Shown here: piece after piece, positions 43,329 to 51,698 of the stretch
Position numbering within the stretch: the first letter of the stretch is position 1
Layout: the number at the start of each line of letters is the position of its first letter
Assembly (NCBI GenBank): GCA_963787485.1
Contig: CAWBDF010000007.1
Location: forward strand, 992,001-1,056,000
From: Bog-473 sp963787485
GTDB taxonomy: Bacteria > Actinomycetota > Acidimicrobiia > Acidimicrobiales > RAAP-2
Length of the DNA: 64,000 bases
Reading direction: 5' to 3'
Translations under genes and position numbers: made by a program
Notes under the pieces: model-generated
The model's input: only the letters and a program-made list of their open reading frames with translations
Database searches by the model: none
What the model was told of the DNA's origin: nothing

Positions 43329-45038
43329 GTGCCCCGCGCCCGCCGGGCCCGGACCCTGCCGCTTCGGACCTCCGCCGTTTACGTCGCGTTCGGGACCGGC
43401 GTCTCGCGCCTCACCGGACTGCTGCGCTTCGTCGCCCTGGCCTGGGCCCTCGGCCAGACCCCCCTGGCCGACTCCTACAACCTGGCCAACACCACGCCGA
43501 ACATGCTCTACGACATCGTGCTCGGAGGGGTCCTCTCGGCCACCTTCATCCCGGTCTTCGTGGACCGCCTGGCCAACCGCGAGGAGGACGAGGCCTACGA
43601 GTCGATCTCGGCCGTGCTGACCGTGTCGCTCGTCGTCCTCGGTGTCACCACGGTGGCCGCGCTGATCGCCGCGCCGTATCTCGTCGGCGCCCTGACCGTG
43701 TTCGACACCCACGCCCACGGGGGACAGATTCAGCCCGTCCTCCTCGAGCGCCACGTCGCCACCGTCTTCCTTCGCTGGTTCGTGATCCAGATCGCCGCCT
43801 ACGGGGTGTTCGCCCTCGGTGCCGCGCTGCTCAACACCCGTCGGCGCTTCGTGGCCGTGGCCTGGGCACCCATCGTCAACAACGTGGCTTGCATCGGGAT
43901 TCTGGTGTGGTTCGGCCTATGGGCGGGCCACGGTGCGTCGCTGGCCACGGTCGAGCACCATGAGGCGCAGCTCGTGCTGCTCGGCCTGGGCACCTCGCTC
44001 GGCGTCGTCCTCCAGGGCGTGGCGCTGGTGCCGAGCCTGCGGCGGTCCGACTGGGGACGGCTGCACTGGCGCTGGAACCTGCGCGACGACGCGCTGCGCG
44101 CCGTGGCCCGTCTCGGCGGTTGGACGTTCGGCTTCGTGGTGGCCAACCAGGTGGCGCTCTTCGTGGTCACCGTGCTGGCCGGCAGCGTCGCTGGACCCGA
44201 CCCGGTCTCCTCGTACACCTACGCCTACGCGTTCTTCCAACTGCCCTACGGGATCGTGGCCGTCACCATCATGTCGGTCGTCACCCCCGACCTGGCCGCC
44301 ACCTGGTCGACCGGGCACCAGGACGCGTTCCTGCGCCGCCTGAGCGGGGGCCTCCGGGCCATCCTCGCCCTCATCATCCCCTCCGCCGTGGGTCTTCTGC
44401 TCTTGGCTCGCCCCGCGGTGGCGCTCCTGCTCGGAGTCGGGCACAGCACCCCCGCCCAGACCGCGACCACCGGCGCCGCCCTGGCCATGTTCGCCCTGGG
44501 CCTGCCCGGGTTCTGCGCCTACCTCTACCTGGTGCGGGTGCTCCAGTCCATGCAGCGAACCAAGATCGCCTTCTACTTGTACCTGGTGGAGAACGGGCTC
44601 AACGTCGTCCTGGCGCTCCTCCTGGTCGGACCCCTCGGCGTCCGCGGCCTCGCCCTGTCTCTCTCCATCGCCTACTCCGTGGCCGCGGTCCTCGCACTCG
44701 CCGTGTTCCGGCAGTGGTTCGGTCCGCTGGCCGAGCCCGAGACCTGGGCGCCGCTGCGGCGAGTGGTCGTGGCCTGCGTCCCCATGGCGGTGGTGGTGCT
44801 CGTGGTCTCCAATCTCTCGGGGTCGACCAGCGCCGGCGCCCTCACCGTGCGCTTGGTGGGGGCCGTCCTCGCCGGCGGGGTGACCTTCGGCGCGGCGGTC
44901 CTCTGGCTGGGCCGACGCGACGAGGTCCGCCGCCGGGGGCGCCCCCCGCTTCCCACGGGGAGGCCCGCCCGGTCCGCGACCCCCGTGGCAGACTCCGGGG
45001 ATGCCCGGCGTCCGTATCGTGACCGACAGCGCCTGTGA
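43329..45038 (+). CDS. murJ: Lipid II flippase
   Basis: 569 residues with about 14 hydrophobic helices in the MviN/MurJ pattern: GTGVSRLTGLLRFVALAWALG, ADSYNLANTTPNMLYDIVLGG, FIPVFVDRL, and VIQIAAYGVFALGAALLNTRRRF. It flips lipid II across the membrane for peptidoglycan synthesis. The mycobacterial C-terminal pseudokinase domain is missing; the protein ends soon after the last helix. The GTG start is three bases after the DUF6049-like gene. The C-terminal 38 bases overlap the degV gene. Confidence 0.92.
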   Translation: MPRARRARTLPLRTSAVYVAFGTGVSRLTGLLRFVALAWALGQTPLADSYNLANTTPNMLYDIVLGGVLSATFIPVFVDRLANREEDEAYESISAVLTVSLVVLGVTTVAALIAAPYLVGALTVFDTHAHGGQIQPVLLERHVATVFLRWFVIQIAAYGVFALGAALLNTRRRFVAVAWAPIVNNVACIGILVWFGLWAGHGASLATVEHHEAQLVLLGLGTSLGVVLQGVALVPSLRRSDWGRLHWRWNLRDDALRAVARLGGWTFGFVVANQVALFVVTVLAGSVAGPDPVSSYTYAYAFFQLPYGIVAVTIMSVVTPDLAATWSTGHQDAFLRRLSGGLRAILALIIPSAVGLLLLARPAVALLLGVGHSTPAQTATTGAALAMFALGLPGFCAYLYLVRVLQSMQRTKIAFYLYLVENGLNVVLALLLVGPLGVRGLALSLSIAYSVAAVLALAVFRQWFGPLAEPETWAPLRRVVVACVPMAVVVLVVSNLSGSTSAGALTVRLVGAVLAGGVTFGAAVLWLGRRDEVRRRGRPPLPTGRPARSATPVADSGDARRPYRDRQRL

Positions 45039-45861
45039 CCTGAGCGAGAGCCTGGTCACCCAGCATCACGTCACGGTCGTGCCGCTCACCATCCGCTTCG
45101 GAGCCGAGGAGTTCGAGGACCGGGTCCAGCTCACCCCGGCTCAGTTCTGGGAACGCTGCCGGGGCAAAGGTGCGCTCCCCGAGACCGCGGCCCCCTCCCC
45201 CGGCGCGTTCCAGGCCGCCTTCCGGCAGGCTGCCGGGGAGGGGGCCGACGCCGTGGTCTGCCTGACCCTCTCCTCGAAGGTCTCGGCCACCTACGCCTCG
45301 GCGCTCACCGCGGCCGAGAGCTTCGAGGACCTGCCGGTGCGCGTGGTCGACACCTTCTCGCTCACCATGGGCCAGGGCCTGCTGGTCATCGCCGCCGCCG
45401 AGGACGCCATGGGCGGCGCCGGTCCCGACGAGGTGGTGGCCTCGACGCAGGACCGCATCGGGCGAACCCGCATCTACGGGGTCATCGGCGGACTGGAGCA
45501 CCTCCAGCGGGGCGGCCGCATCGGCGGGGCACGGGCGCTCGTCGCATCCCTGCTCGACATCAAGCCGGTGGTCCAGCTGAAGGACGGCGAGGTCGCTGAA
45601 GAGTCCAAGCAACGGACGCGGGCCCGGGCGCTGTCCCATCTCGTCGACAAGGTCCGGGCCGACGCTCCGCTCGAGCGCATCGCCGTGGCCGACGGCGCCT
45701 GCGACGACTTCCCCGACGTCCTGGCCCGCCTGGGCGACATTGAGACCGACCACCCCCTGCTCCCGGTCGACCTCGGGCCCGTGGTGGGCACCCATGCCGG
45801 GCCCAACACGGTTGGCGTGTGCTACCTGGTTCCCGCGGGGACGCCCAGGCCAGGCGGCTAG
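45001..45861 (+). CDS. DegV-family fatty-acid-binding protein
   Basis: 286 residues, full-length DegV: VRIVTDSACDLSESLVTQHH at the start, PETAAPSPGAFQAAF, LSSKVSATYASALTAA, GLEHLQRGGRIGG and GTHAGPNTVG at the end. In Firmicutes such proteins (FakB) carry acyl chains to a fatty-acid kinase; no FakA is in the window. The gene starts inside the end of murJ. A CAGACT hexamer six bases before the ATG fits a leaderless promoter less well than others. Confidence 0.9.
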   Translation: MPGVRIVTDSACDLSESLVTQHHVTVVPLTIRFGAEEFEDRVQLTPAQFWERCRGKGALPETAAPSPGAFQAAFRQAAGEGADAVVCLTLSSKVSATYASALTAAESFEDLPVRVVDTFSLTMGQGLLVIAAAEDAMGGAGPDEVVASTQDRIGRTRIYGVIGGLEHLQRGGRIGGARALVASLLDIKPVVQLKDGEVAEESKQRTRARALSHLVDKVRADAPLERIAVADGACDDFPDVLARLGDIETDHPLLPVDLGPVVGTHAGPNTVGVCYLVPAGTPRPGG

Positions 45862-45870
45862 TCTCACGCC

Positions 45871-46173
45871 GTGGCCGAGAACGACCTGTCCGACGTGCTC
45901 TCCGAGCGTGCGCTCGACGCCGTGGACACGGTGGTGGCGACGGTCAACGACAAGGCCATCCGCCCGGCCATCGTGGCGGCCCGGGGGATCGTGTTCGGGA
46001 TGGTCATCGCCGTGGTCGGCGTCACCGTGGTGGTCCTCTTCTGCGTCGGGTTCATCCGCGTGACCACCATCGCCGGCCACCGGATCTGGGCCTCGTACAT
46101 CGTGCTCGGCCTCATCTTCAGTGCGGTGGGCGCCGTGCTCTACTCACGGCGCGGCCTGCCTCCGGATGCCTGA
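45871..46173 (+). CDS. Small two-helix membrane protein
   Basis: 100 residues. A charged N-terminal half with a helix (DVLSERALDAVDTVVATVND) precedes two membrane helices (GIVFGMVIAVVGVTVVVLFCVGF and IWASYIVLGLIFSAVGAVLY). No family was recognised. TAGTCT at 45859-45864, which shares its TAG with the degV stop, lies six bases before the GTG, so the gene is probably leaderless. Its end overlaps the trxB start by eight bases, suggesting that it heads the trxB-trxA unit. Confidence 0.75.
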   Translation: MAENDLSDVLSERALDAVDTVVATVNDKAIRPAIVAARGIVFGMVIAVVGVTVVVLFCVGFIRVTTIAGHRIWASYIVLGLIFSAVGAVLYSRRGLPPDA

Positions 46174-47128
46174 CCGACGCAAGGTCGTCATCATCGGGAG
46201 CGGTCCGGCGGGTCTCACCGCAGCGCTCTACGCGGCCCGGGCCCAGCTCGAACCCCTGGTCATTGAGGGTGAGTCCTCCTCGACGAGCGACCAGCCAGGG
46301 GGCCAGCTCATGTTGACGACCGAGGTCGAGAACTATCCAGGTTTCGTCGACGGGATCATGGGGCCCGAGCTCATGGGCATCATGCGGGCCCAGGCCGAGC
46401 GCTTCGCCGCGGAGCTCCGGCCCGGGAAGGTGAACCGCCTCGGGCTCGGGTTGTGGCCCTTCGAGGTGTGGGTGGGTGATCCCGCCGCCGGCGAACCGAC
46501 GGTGCTGGCCGACACCGTCATCGTGGCCACCGGAGCTCGCTCCCTCATGCTCGGGGTGGAGAACGAGGACCGCCTGCTCGGCTACGGGGTCTCGACATGT
46601 GCGACCTGTGACGGTTTCTTCTTCCGCGAGCAGCACATCGCCGTGGTCGGTGGCGGTGACTCGGCCATGGAAGAAGCCCTTTTCCTCACCCGCTTCGCCT
46701 CGAAGGTCACCGTGGTGCATCGACGCGACGAGCTGCGCGCCTCGAAAATCATGCAAGAGCGCGCCTTCGCCAACCCCAAGATCGAGTTCGCCTGGAGCTC
46801 CACCGTCACCGACGTCCTGGGCGACACCAAAGTCAGCGGCGTCCGACTGTGCGACACGGTCACCGGAGAACGGCGCGAGCTCGACGTCACCGGGCTCTTC
46901 GTGGCCATCGGCCACGAACCCAACAGCTCCCTGGTCAACGGGCAGCTCCAGCTCGAGGACAATGGCTATGTCAAGACGTTCGACGGGACGACCCGGACCA
47001 GCATGGAAGGCGTCTTCGCGTGCGGGGACGTCCAGGACCACGTCTACCGCCAAGCCGTGACCTCGGCCGGCTCGGGGTGCATGGCCGCCATGGACGCCGA
47101 ACGCTGGCTCGAAGCCCGCGGCGAGTGA
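46166..47128 (+). CDS. trxB: Thioredoxin reductase
   Basis: 320 residues. FAD site IIGSGPAGLTAALYAAR, redox motif STCATCDGFFF, NADPH site VVGGGDSAMEEALFLTRF with the VHRRDELRA segment, and the C-terminal FAD motif GVFACGDVQDHVYRQ. It reduces thioredoxin with NADPH. The start overlaps the small membrane protein gene. It is 53 bases from trxA, as in mycobacteria. Confidence 0.96.
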   Translation: MPDRRKVVIIGSGPAGLTAALYAARAQLEPLVIEGESSSTSDQPGGQLMLTTEVENYPGFVDGIMGPELMGIMRAQAERFAAELRPGKVNRLGLGLWPFEVWVGDPAAGEPTVLADTVIVATGARSLMLGVENEDRLLGYGVSTCATCDGFFFREQHIAVVGGGDSAMEEALFLTRFASKVTVVHRRDELRASKIMQERAFANPKIEFAWSSTVTDVLGDTKVSGVRLCDTVTGERRELDVTGLFVAIGHEPNSSLVNGQLQLEDNGYVKTFDGTTRTSMEGVFACGDVQDHVYRQAVTSAGSGCMAAMDAERWLEARGE

Positions 47129-47181
47129 TCGGGGAACAGAACCCGAGGCTGCAGCGTTGCACCCGCTGACAAGGAGATTCC

Positions 47182-47508
47182 ATGAGCGACAAGATCGTGA
47201 CCCTGACCGACGACACCTTCGACGAGCAGGTCAAGGCTTCCGAGGTACCTGTGTTGGTAGACTTTTGGGCTGAGTGGTGCGGCCCCTGCAAAATGATCTC
47301 GCCGGTATTGGAGGAGATCGCCGAAGAGCAGGTGGGCAAGCTTCAGATCGCCAAGGTGAACGTGGACGACAGCCTGGGGGTGGCGAGCCGCTTCGCCGTG
47401 CAGAGCATCCCGACCCTGATCCTGTTCAAGGACGGCGAACCACAGGTGAAGGTCATCGGAGCCAAGCCCAAGGCCCGCCTGCTCGAGGAGATCGCGGCCT
47501 ACCTGTAG
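47182..47508 (+). CDS. trxA: Thioredoxin
   Basis: 108 residues with WAEWCGPCKM and the cis-proline in VQSIPTLILF. AAGGAG precedes the ATG. It reduces protein disulfides in the cytoplasm, recharged by the upstream reductase, and is a probable electron donor to the PrxQ-type peroxiredoxin in this window. Confidence 0.97.
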   Translation: MSDKIVTLTDDTFDEQVKASEVPVLVDFWAEWCGPCKMISPVLEEIAEEQVGKLQIAKVNVDDSLGVASRFAVQSIPTLILFKDGEPQVKVIGAKPKARLLEEIAAYL

Positions 47509-47510
47509 GC

Positions 47511-48485
47511 CTGCCTCTGGCCATCTGGGACCGGGGCCCGGCGGTCGCGGACGTCCAGGACAAACTGCAGGCCGTCCTCGGCACGCCCCTGCTGTCCGAC
47601 GGCGTCTTCGGCCCGGCCACTCGGGCCGCGCTCGAGGCCTTCCAGCGTCTGCGCGGCCTGCGGGTCGACGGAGTCTGCGGCTCCCAAACCTGGAACACCC
47701 TGGTCGAAGCGGGTTTTCGTCTGGGTGACCGTCTCGTGTACCGGCGCACCCCCATGCTGCGCGGCGACGACGTGGCCGACCTGCAACAGCGGCTCTGCTC
47801 GCTCGGGTTCGACACCGGACGGGTGGACGGGATCTTCGGCGACGCCACGGGGCGGGCCCTGGCCGAGTTCCAACGCAACGCCGGGCTTCCCGCCGACGGA
47901 ATCATGGGGGGGGCAACCTTCCACGAGCTGTTGAGACTGCAGAGTCGCTACGACGAGCCTGAGCTGGTCTCCTCTGTGCGGGCCCGGGCTGCGCTGCGCC
48001 ACGCCCCCCCCACCTTGCGGGGCCGCCACGTGGCCGTGGGCGAGAGCGGTGGGCTGGGGAGCGTCTCGGGCGCCTTGCGCCGGCGCCTGACCCTCGAGGG
48101 GGTCCTGGTCACCGAACTGCATCATCCCGACGACGCGATGCAGGCCAAGGAGGCCAACGGAATGGGGGTCGACGTCTTCGTGGGACTGCGGCTCGCCCCT
48201 TCGGTCCCGGCCTGCCGGACGGCGTTCTGGTCCGGGACCCACGACGAGTCCCCTGGGGGGCGGCGGCTGGCCGAGTTGATCCAACAGGCGGTGCCCGACG
48301 CGCTCGGCGTGGACGACGCCGGCGCCCACGGCATGTCCCTCCCCATCTTGCGCGAGACCCGGATGCCCGCGGTCGTGGTCGAGGTCGGGCCCACCACCAC
48401 GGTGGTCGAACGGGCCACCTCCTTGGCCGGCGCCCTGGCCTCGGCCCTCGGCCTCTGGGCCGACGGCGGAAACAATTACCAGTAA
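47511..48485 (+). CDS. cwlM: CwlM-like pseudo-amidase with two peptidoglycan-binding domains
   Basis: About 324 residues. Two PG_binding_1 modules (VADVQDKLQAVLGTPLLSDG with PATRAALEAFQRLRGL, and VADLQQRLCSLGFDTGRVDG with ALAEFQRNAGLPADG) precede an Amidase_3 fold. The zinc ligands are lost: the usual DPGHGG reads VGESGG and the SIHAN segment reads VGLRLA; only the Glu strand (VVVEVG) remains. There is no signal peptide. Position after trxB-trxA and these losses match mycobacterial CwlM, a cytoplasmic regulator of MurA. No ATG, GTG or TTG lies between the trxA stop and the first domain; CTG at 47511 or 47517 is the likely start. Confidence 0.85.
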   Translation: MPLAIWDRGPAVADVQDKLQAVLGTPLLSDGVFGPATRAALEAFQRLRGLRVDGVCGSQTWNTLVEAGFRLGDRLVYRRTPMLRGDDVADLQQRLCSLGFDTGRVDGIFGDATGRALAEFQRNAGLPADGIMGGATFHELLRLQSRYDEPELVSSVRARAALRHAPPTLRGRHVAVGESGGLGSVSGALRRRLTLEGVLVTELHHPDDAMQAKEANGMGVDVFVGLRLAPSVPACRTAFWSGTHDESPGGRRLAELIQQAVPDALGVDDAGAHGMSLPILRETRMPAVVVEVGPTTTVVERATSLAGALASALGLWADGGNNYQ

Positions 48486-48553
48486 TCGAACTGGTTTCGC
48501 CCGGTAGACGTCAGGTCCGGGGCGCTCGACGAGGCCTCGGGCGGTCGGTTCAG

Positions 48554-48635
48554 GGGTTGCGACGGTTACGCGACCAACCCTGCCGCAAGGTGAACCGGGT
48601 GACAATCCACAACGTCATGCACAGGTTGTGGATGA
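48554..48635. terminator. Hairpins between convergent cwlM-like and parB genes, with DnaA-box-like arms
   Basis: The 180-base gap holds GGGTTG...CAACCC (48554-48559/48575-48580), and ATCCACAAC (48605-48613) paired with GTTGTGGAT (48625-48633) over an 11-base loop. Either could end transcription from both sides, although T-runs are missing. The second arm also contains TGTGGATGA (48627-48635), one mismatch from a DnaA box, and CAATCCACA (48603-48611). Confidence 0.4.
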
Positions 48636-48665
48636 AGCTGAACGACCTCTTGACAGTTCCGCGAA

Positions 48666-49618
48666 CTAGGCGACGCTGCCGTCACCAACCATGGCGCGAT
48701 AGATGCGCTCGAGGTCTTCGAGGGTGGCGAACTCCACGACCAGACGACCTCGTCGATTCTGAATATCGACCTTGACCCTGGTGTTGAGATGGGTCGAAAG
48801 CAACTCCTCGAGCTCCAGGACACCGGGCTCGGGCAACGTGCGGGAGGGCGGGCGGCGCGCTCCCCGCCCGTCTCGACCCGATCCTCGGGCTCTTCCTCCG
48901 GCACAGCCGGGCCCACCCGGGTCACCTCGACCACCCGCAACTCGACGACTCCGTCACGCACCAACTCCTCGACGGCACGTACCGTGAGCCCCTCCTCGAC
49001 GATGCGCTCGACCAGGCGCTCTTGGAGCGTCCGGTCCGGAGTTCCGAGCAGGGCCCGGGCGTGACCGGCCGAGATCGTGCGCTCGGCCAGGGCGCGCTGG
49101 GCCCCCGCTGGCAGCTGGAGCAGCCGCAATGTGTTGGTCACGGTCGCCCGGCCCTTGCCCATGCGGGTGGCCACCTGTTCATGGGTCAGGCCGAACTCGT
49201 CGATCAGCTGCTGGTAAGCGGCTGCTTCTTCGAGCGCGTTGAGATCGACCCGGTGGAGGTTCTCGACCAACGCCTGCTCCAGACTGGCCACGTCATCGGC
49301 GTCCTGGACCAGGACGGGGATCGTCTGGAGACCGGCCCGTCGGGCGGCCCGCCATCTTCGCTCCCCCGCGATGAGCTCGTAGGACTCCTCCTCGTCCTCG
49401 GTGAGCTCGCGTACCAGGATCGGCTGCAACAGGCCGACCGCCTTGATGGAGGCAGCCAGGGCGGCCATCGACTCCTCGTCGAAGTGGCTCCTGGGTTGGT
49501 AGGCGTTGGGCCTGATGTGAGAGATGGGAACGACCCGGAGCACCGAGTCCGACTCTCCCGTGGCCTGGCTCGGAATGAGGGCACTCAACCCTTTACCGAG
49601 CCCGCTGCGGCGCGCCAT
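48666..49618 (-). CDS. parB: Chromosome-partitioning protein ParB, frameshifted in the linker
   Basis: From the ATG at 49618 the CTP-binding domain (HIRPNAYQPRSHFDEESMAAL, LIAGERRWRAARRAG, ENLHRVDLNALEEA) and the helix-turn-helix (LTHEQVATRMGKGRATVTNT, TISAGHARALLG) are intact. At about 48835-48870 the frame shifts by one base. The C-terminal dimerisation domain continues in the next frame (VLELEELLSTHLNTRVKVDI, VVEFATLEDLERIYRAMVG) to the TAG at 48666. Read through it is about 317 residues. It loads on parS and spreads as a CTP clamp. A conserved C-terminus out of frame points to a sequencing indel. The start overlaps parA by 26 bases. Confidence 0.9.
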
Positions 49619-50837
49619 TGCTCACCTCCTTGGCCAGCTCGCGGTAAGCCACGGCTCCACGCGAGACCGGATCGAATACCGTGATCGGCTGCCCGAACGA
49701 GGGCGCCTCGGAAAGCCGGACGGTCCTGGGGATCACCACACGGCAGACCCGCTCGGCGAAGTGCTCTCGGACCTCGTTGGCCACGTCGACCGACAACCGT
49801 GTCCGGGCGTCGAACATGGTCAGCACGATCGTGGTCACCTCCAACGTCTCGTTCAGGTTGGACGACACCAGCTTGACGTTGCGCAACAGCTGGCTCAGAC
49901 CCTCGAGGGCGTAGTACTCGCACTGAATGGGCACGAGGACCTCGTGGGCCGCCGCCAGGCCGTTGACGGTGATGAGACCGAGCGACGGGGGACAGTCGAT
50001 CAGGACGAAGTCGAAGTCGTCGACCACGGTGTCAATGGCCCGCTTGAGCTTGAGCTCCCGGCTGAACGCGGGCACCAGCTCGATCTCGACACCGGCCAGG
50101 TCGATCGTGGCCGGCGCCACGAAGAGGTTCATCACACTGGTCGGCTCAATGCAGTCCTCGAGCGGCTGGTCGCGCATGATCACGTCGTACATGGACAGCT
50201 CGAAGTTGCGTGCCTCGAGGCCGAGGCCCGTCGTGGCGTTTCCCTGTGGATCGAGGTCGATCACCAGCACCCGGTAGCCCTGTTCCGCCAGGGCAGCTCC
50301 CAGGTTGACCGTGGTGGTGGTCTTTCCGACGCCACCCTTCTGGTTGGCGATGGCGATCACCCGCGGCAGCTCGCGCGCTACGGGCTTGGCGCCGTTCAAC
50401 AGCTCCGAGGTTTCCTCGCCGATCGAGGGTGGCCTCATGACCACCTGGCGAACCGGGGCCGAGGCCGGTGCTGGCGGGGGAGTGGACGGCGGGTCAACCG
50501 GGATCTCGGCCTCAGGCGACGACATTGGGGCCGACGGCGCCACCGGGGCTGACACGACCGGCGAGGACAGCACCTCCGGGGCCGCTGCGGGAAGGTCCGG
50601 TTCGGCCGGAGCCGGCAGGTCGGCTGCCTGGGGGAGTGGGGCTGCGGCCGGGTCTGGCGACGAGGGGTCGGCATCCGACGACTGGTCGGTGGGGTCGATC
50701 GGGAGGCCATGGATCGGGTTCATCGATGTCGGGCCTGTGGGAGAGGAGTCATCCTGGTCGTAGAGAACGAAGCCATCGGGCTCTTCTCCGTTGTCGGACG
50801 GGTTCTGGGGGTCCCGGTCCCGGCGACGGATGCGCAT
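49593..50837 (-). CDS. parA: Chromosome-partitioning ATPase ParA, with long N-terminal extension
   Basis: 414 residues. The deviant Walker A KGGVGKTTTTVNLG is at residues 167-180, with DLDPQGNATTGLG and Walker B DFVLIDCPPSLGL following. Before the ATPase lies a region of about 155 residues rich in Pro, Ala, Ser and Asp, apparently disordered. Actinobacterial ParA proteins often have a tail, but this one is long; internal ATGs at 50721 or later would shorten it. ParA forms the nucleoid gradient that moves ParB-parS. parB overlaps its end by 26 bases. Confidence 0.95.
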   Translation of the reverse strand: MRIRRRDRDPQNPSDNGEEPDGFVLYDQDDSSPTGPTSMNPIHGLPIDPTDQSSDADPSSPDPAAAPLPQAADLPAPAEPDLPAAAPEVLSSPVVSAPVAPSAPMSSPEAEIPVDPPSTPPPAPASAPVRQVVMRPPSIGEETSELLNGAKPVARELPRVIAIANQKGGVGKTTTTVNLGAALAEQGYRVLVIDLDPQGNATTGLGLEARNFELSMYDVIMRDQPLEDCIEPTSVMNLFVAPATIDLAGVEIELVPAFSRELKLKRAIDTVVDDFDFVLIDCPPSLGLITVNGLAAAHEVLVPIQCEYYALEGLSQLLRNVKLVSSNLNETLEVTTIVLTMFDARTRLSVDVANEVREHFAERVCRVVIPRTVRLSEAPSFGQPITVFDPVSRGAVAYRELAKEVSNGAPQRAR

Positions 50838-50916
50838 CAGGTGGACATCCCTGCACTCCGCCTCACGCCCATATCCTGGCCTGCCGGCGCGGCAAGGTCA
50901 AGACTTGTTCATTTGT

Positions 50917-50932
50917 TGTTTCACGTGGAACA
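50917..50932. promoter_or_regulatory. parS site 1
   Basis: TGTTTCACGTGGAACA differs from the consensus TGTTTCACGTGAAACA at one position. It lies 80 bases upstream of parA, in an AT-richer stretch between parA and rsmG. It is the ParB loading site. Confidence 0.9.
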
Positions 50933-50974
50933 CCCGTGCCATCGACCCCAGCCCCGGTTGCAGGTGTCCCCACC

Positions 50975-50990
50975 GGTTCCACGTGGAACA
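50975..50990. promoter_or_regulatory. parS site 2
   Basis: GGTTCCACGTGGAACA contains the perfect 14-base palindrome GTTCCACGTGGAAC and matches the parS core. It is 58 bases from site 1, just upstream of the rsmG stop side. Two parS sites near parAB are usual close to oriC. Confidence 0.85.
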
Positions 50991-51023
50991 GAGTGACCGG
51001 TGACAGACCTCAGAGAACAGACC

Positions 51024-51683
51024 TCAGAAGAGAGGTCGTTTGGCGGGCCGTCCGTCGCGCCGTGGGTACGTGTCCGAGCAGAGCACCGTCTGGCGCAGTA
51101 CTTGGTAGTCGAATTCCCGGTGCACCAGTTCCGACGGTTCCAACCCCAGGGTGGCGAGCGAAGCGGCCGGCCATCGTTCGGCCTTCTGAGCGCTTTCGGG
51201 CTCGGAGACCACCACCCAGCCCTCCACCTCCAGCAGCGGGGCAGCACATTCCGCCACCACCGCCGGCGGTCCGAAAGAGCGGCTGACGACCCCGTGAAAG
51301 GTGGCCCGCCAGGACGGGTCCCGTCCGATGACCTCGGCGCGGCCTTGCAGGACCCGAACCCCCTCATGGAGTCCGAGTCGTCGGATGGCGTCGCTCAGAA
51401 ACCCTGCCCGTCGCCCATTGGCCTCGAGCAGGACCAGATCGGCGGCAGGCCACTCGAGGGCCATCACCAGGCCGGGCAGCCCACCCCCTGATCCGAGATC
51501 GACCACTTGAGGGCGTGCAGGGCCGCCTACCGACAGCGCTCGGGCAACGGCCACGAATCCGCGGGCGTGCTCCACGTGACGGTCGATCGGCCCGGGGCCC
51601 AAGAAGCCGGCGGCCCGGGCCTCTGCGAGCACGTCGGTGAGAGTGCTGGGGGGGACCTCCCGGTGCGCTCGGGTCCCCGCCAC
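51024..51683 (-). CDS. rsmG: 16S rRNA (guanine-N7)-methyltransferase G
   Basis: 219 residues. The SAM site is VVDLGSGGGLPGLVMAL, preceded by the IDRHVEHA segment (usually the I-x-R-H-x-x-D/E motif), with RAEVIG and VVSRSFGPPAVVAEC after it. It methylates G527 of 16S rRNA. It lies between khpB and parA as in most bacteria. The stop is 34 bases before the parS pair. Confidence 0.95.
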   Translation of the reverse strand: MAGTRAHREVPPSTLTDVLAEARAAGFLGPGPIDRHVEHARGFVAVARALSVGGPARPQVVDLGSGGGLPGLVMALEWPAADLVLLEANGRRAGFLSDAIRRLGLHEGVRVLQGRAEVIGRDPSWRATFHGVVSRSFGPPAVVAECAAPLLEVEGWVVVSEPESAQKAERWPAASLATLGLEPSELVHREFDYQVLRQTVLCSDTYPRRDGRPAKRPLF

Positions 51684-51698
51684 GGGGAGGACCGGGCG

